A program made the position numbers and the translations under genes. A stretch of 8,994 nucleotides of DNA. Origin: JABDIY01 sp041576015. Its GTDB lineage: Bacteria > Actinomycetota > Acidimicrobiia > Acidimicrobiales > SZUA-35. Location: positions 1 to 8,994 of the forward strand of contig JBFGLT010000126.1 in assembly GCA_041576015.1 (NCBI GenBank). The letters are read 5' to 3'. Positions 6,991 through 8,994 of the stretch are shown here, piece by piece (positions within the stretch are counted from its first letter, which is position 1; every line of letters begins with the position of its first letter). The notes beneath the pieces are model-generated. The model was not told where the DNA came from. It saw nothing but the letters and a program-made list of their open reading frames with translations, and did no database searches.

Positions 6991-7058
6991 GCGTCTCGTC
7001 GACCTGAGCAGCTCACCGATCAGTGCAGTCGCCGAGCCCCTGGGGATCCATCCCGATG

Positions 7059-7085
7059 TTCGACCGGGGCCCGATTTCCTACGAT
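7059..7085 (+). promoter_or_regulatory. Weak candidate promoter ahead of the WXG100-headed protein
   Basis: TTCGAC (7059-7064) and TACGAT (7080-7085) are separated by 15 bases within the 134-bp gap after the membrane protein gene. The -10 fits TANNNT, but the spacing is short. The gap is the longest one downstream of the ATPase gene, so an internal promoter is plausible; read-through from upstream is the alternative. Confidence 0.25.
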
Positions 7086-7110
7086 CCGAACACACCCTTG
7101 TGAACGGATG

Positions 7111-7116
7111 GAAGGA
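7111..7116 (+). promoter_or_regulatory. Ribosome binding site supporting a GTG start
   Basis: GAAGGA lies 8 bases before GTG at 7125-7127. The ATG at 7109 is out of frame with the long reading frame, so GTG is the supported start. Confidence 0.7.
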
Positions 7117-7124
7117 ACCGGTCG

Positions 7125-8270
7125 GTGGCGCAACTCCACGGTTTGGACATCGAGGAAATGACCCGGCTGGCCGACGAGGTCGATCGGGCGGCCGCCGGCG
7201 TCGATGCCGTGGCCGACGCCGCCTCCGCAGGGGCGAGCGAGTCGGTTCGCATCTGGGTCGGGGCCGACGCGACTGACTTCCGGCTGTCGTGGTCCGCCAC
7301 GCACGATCCGGCGGTGCGCCGGGCGGGGGCCGAGCTGCGGGCGATGGCCGAGGTCATCCGACGCAATCGCGACGAGCAGATCGTGGCCAGCGACGCCGGC
7401 ACGGTGTTTGGTGGCACGGTGTCCAACGGCTCGGCGCCGGACGGTACAGCGATCGGCTCGGACTCGACCGCATCGGGGTCGGGGGCTGACGTGCCATGGA
7501 CCGGCGCGTTCGCTGTCGGCCGGCGGAGCGACGGCCGTCTCATCGGCGAGTACGAGACCGACTGGGCGCTGTCGGCCGCTGCAGCCGGAGCCGCCTCCTA
7601 CCGAGAGGTTCCAGGAGGGTTCGAGTTCGACGCATGGGTCGAGGCCCGCTCCGGCTTCCAGGCCCAGGTGGGTGGTACACACACCGACACGCTTTTCGGC
7701 CACGAGGTCACCGCCCAGGGTGAGCTCGGTGTATTCATCGGCGGGCGGGGCGACGGGTCGGGGGCGCTGGCCTGGACCGACGACGGCTATCTGATCGACC
7801 TCGAAGCCGAGGCTTTCCTGGGCGCCGAGTCCTACGCCAACGGCAACCTCGACTACGGGGCACTCGGCGCGGCCGGCACCGGCTTCGCGCTGGCCGGAGC
7901 CATCGCCGGCGGGAACTACCTGAACGAGTTCGACGGCCGCAACATTCGTACCGATCTGGGCGCCGAGGCCTTCTTCGGGGCCAAAGCCGGCGTCGAGGGT
8001 GACGTGACGCTGTTCGGCGACGACGTGTCCGTCGGCGGCGGCATCGGTGTATCCACCGGACTCGGGGGCGGCATCGACGGCGGCTTCGCCTTCGGTCTCG
8101 ACGAGATCGGCGTCGAGTTGGATCTCGGCCTGACCCTCGGTCTTGGTTTCGACGCTTCGATCGACGTGTCGTTCGACCCGGCCGGAGTCGGTGGCGGCCT
8201 GGTCGATGCGGGCGGCGCCGCCGTCGACGTCGGCAAGGACGCCACCGGCTGGATCAGCCCCTGGTGGTAG
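7125..8270 (+). CDS. WXG100-like domain fused to a duplicated glycine-rich beta region; candidate type VII-like substrate
   Basis: This is a 381-residue protein. Residues 1-90 are a helical WXG100-like domain with IWVGADATDF around W44-V45-G46, the same position as in the small WXG100 protein. Residues about 91-123 are a Gly/Ser/Thr/Asp-rich linker. Residues about 125-350 are glycine-rich with alternating small, hydrophobic and acidic residues typical of beta strands, and contain an imperfect duplication: about 165-232 (centre TLFGHEV at 189-195) and about 275-342 (centre TLFGDDV at 295-301). The end is a Gly/Ala/Asp stretch closing with WISPWW. There is no signal peptide, no long membrane segment, and no nuclease, deaminase, NADase or other toxin motif that I recognise. 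A multidomain protein headed by this fold is usual for type VII substrates of the LXG/WXG polymorphic class. Possible roles are a secreted surface or structural protein, a membrane-active effector or a scaffold. The LpqN-like gene follows after 47 bases. Confidence 0.85.
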   Translation: MAQLHGLDIEEMTRLADEVDRAAAGVDAVADAASAGASESVRIWVGADATDFRLSWSATHDPAVRRAGAELRAMAEVIRRNRDEQIVASDAGTVFGGTVSNGSAPDGTAIGSDSTASGSGADVPWTGAFAVGRRSDGRLIGEYETDWALSAAAAGAASYREVPGGFEFDAWVEARSGFQAQVGGTHTDTLFGHEVTAQGELGVFIGGRGDGSGALAWTDDGYLIDLEAEAFLGAESYANGNLDYGALGAAGTGFALAGAIAGGNYLNEFDGRNIRTDLGAEAFFGAKAGVEGDVTLFGDDVSVGGGIGVSTGLGGGIDGGFAFGLDEIGVELDLGLTLGLGFDASIDVSFDPAGVGGGLVDAGGAAVDVGKDATGWISPWW

Positions 8271-8305
8271 GCCCGAGGACCGTCACCAAACAGAGCCACG
8301 CAACG

Positions 8306-8311
8306 AAAGGA
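8306..8311 (+). promoter_or_regulatory. Ribosome binding site setting the LpqN-like start
   Basis: AAAGGA lies 6 bases before ATG at 8318. An in-frame ATG at 8264 overlaps the preceding stop region and would add a polar segment unrelated to the domain, so 8318 is preferred. Confidence 0.7.
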
Positions 8312-8317
8312 CGATCG

Positions 8318-8824
8318 ATGACCACGGAGACGACCAAGGACCTGGGCTTCCCCTCCGCCGACTTCCCCGGGCCGCCCCCGTTCCGCTTCGAGCTGCCCGA
8401 TGGTTGGCGAGCCATTCCGTCGGTCGAGGCCGATGCCGTGGTCGTTGGACCCGAGCCCTCGGACGGCGTGTACCCGAACGTGGTGATCACGAACCACAAG
8501 GTCCACCTCACTGACGATCCGGCGGCCACCCTCCGCACGCTCGTCAGCCGGCAACTGGGCCGACCGGAGATCGTCGAGGGCGGCGATGTGACGTTCCGCG
8601 GTCCCGACGGCCGGGCCTGCTCGGTTCGGTTCATGCGGCTGGCGCAGACCGGCGGAGGCGGTGGCGACGATCCTGCGGCGTCTGCCGTCGGCCAGAGCCT
8701 CAACCTGTGCTACATCCCGGGCGACCATGTGGCCCATGTCCTTGCCGCGACCGGAACATACGCGGCGAGCGGCGGCGGGAGTCGTGTCACCGTCGAAGCG
8801 GTGATCCGATCCGTGAGGTACTAG
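8318..8824 (+). CDS. LpqN/DUF1795-like (PsbP/Mog1-type fold) protein
   Basis: This 168-residue protein opens with a short polar leader and then PFRFELPDGWRAIP (residues about 23-36). The 'F-x-(L/V)-P-x-G-W' opening is characteristic of the LpqN/LpqT and DUF1795 families with a PsbP/Mog1-like alpha/beta fold. Further on are NVVITNHKV, an amphipathic helix around AATLRTLVSRQL, a strand-turn-strand with FRGPDGRACSVRFMRL, a disordered GGGGGDD insert, and closing strands LNLCYIPGDHVAHVLAATG and VTVEAVIRSVRY. Unlike mycobacterial LpqN it has no signal peptide or lipobox, so it should be cytoplasmic. It follows the WXG100-headed protein by 47 bases and probably shares its transcript. Members of DUF1795 act as effector chaperones in type VI secretion (Eag proteins), so a chaperone or adaptor for the upstream substrate is an attractive inference. 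The family call rests on motif resemblance only. Confidence 0.72.
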   Translation: MTTETTKDLGFPSADFPGPPPFRFELPDGWRAIPSVEADAVVVGPEPSDGVYPNVVITNHKVHLTDDPAATLRTLVSRQLGRPEIVEGGDVTFRGPDGRACSVRFMRLAQTGGGGGDDPAASAVGQSLNLCYIPGDHVAHVLAATGTYAASGGGSRVTVEAVIRSVRY

Positions 8825-8994
8825 GCCGGTGCAACGGTCGAACCCTGGAAGGCTACCGGCAGGCGTTCGGCCTCGACGCCGAGCGGGTGAACGGCTGGCG
8901 TGATCACCACGAGTCCGTGATGGCGGCCGGGGGCGGCGGCACCGTCGCCAGATCGACGACCCAACTCCGGTCGGCCAACCCCCAACGTCCCCCA
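8825..8994. other. Unassigned right-hand tail
   Basis: Two frames stay open to the window edge. The plus frame in phase with 8830 shows a coding-like positional pattern (high third-position G/C, lowest middle-position G/C) and reads LEGYRQAFGLDAERVNGW, but has no good start or ribosome site. The minus frame ends at CTA 8821-8823, sharing a CTAG with the LpqN-like stop, and reads LPVAFQGSTVAPA at its end. Either may be a real partial gene; the sequence here does not decide. Confidence 0.35.

Noticed and set aside
7005..7015. TGAGCAGCTCA palindrome as an operator
   Set aside because: It is short, single-copy and easily explained by chance.
7020..7703. Minus-strand open frame opposite the WXG100-headed gene
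   Set aside because: It is antisense to a gene with a good ribosome site and WXG motif, and has no own family features.
8825..8860. Terminator after the LpqN-like gene
   Set aside because: GCCGGT and ACCGGC could pair, but only over 6 bp around a 24-base loop with no T-tract.

Overview
The window is GC-rich throughout, with strong G/C preference at third codon positions. It carries serine/threonine kinase, FHA and WXG100 genes around a large FtsK/SpoIIIE-type ATPase, which points to an actinobacterium. A deep-branching lineage such as the Acidimicrobiia is possible, but that placement is inference from gene style only. No tRNA, rRNA, CRISPR array, insertion sequence or replication origin was found.

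Layout. Left edge, minus strand: the N-terminal 239 codons of a Hanks-type Ser/Thr protein kinase, running off the window. A 223-bp divergent intergenic region with a plausible promoter follows, then a 92-residue WXG100 protein (+). A very strong hairpin separates it from a convergent minus-strand gene for a 248-residue FHA protein with a helix-turn-helix-like C-terminal half. Divergent from that gene starts a 1488-residue EssC/EccC-type motor ATPase (+), with a ubiquitin-like N-terminus, a canonical FHA domain, two membrane segments and three ATPase modules. Downstream on the same strand are a 101-residue two-helix membrane protein, a 381-residue protein with an N-terminal WXG100-like domain fused to a duplicated glycine-rich beta region, and a 168-residue LpqN/DUF1795-like protein. 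The last 170 bases hold no gene that can be assigned safely.

How it may work together. This reads as a compact type VII (ESX/WXG100) secretion-like locus: motor ATPase, small WXG100 partner, larger WXG100-headed candidate substrate, small membrane protein and a possible dedicated partner of the substrate. The kinase plus two separate FHA domains suggests control by threonine phosphorylation. EccB, EccD, EccE and MycP homologues are not in the window, so they are encoded elsewhere, are absent, or are replaced by unfamiliar components such as the two-helix protein. The least familiar parts are the WXG100-headed protein with no recognisable toxin domain and the LpqN/DUF1795-like gene next to it.
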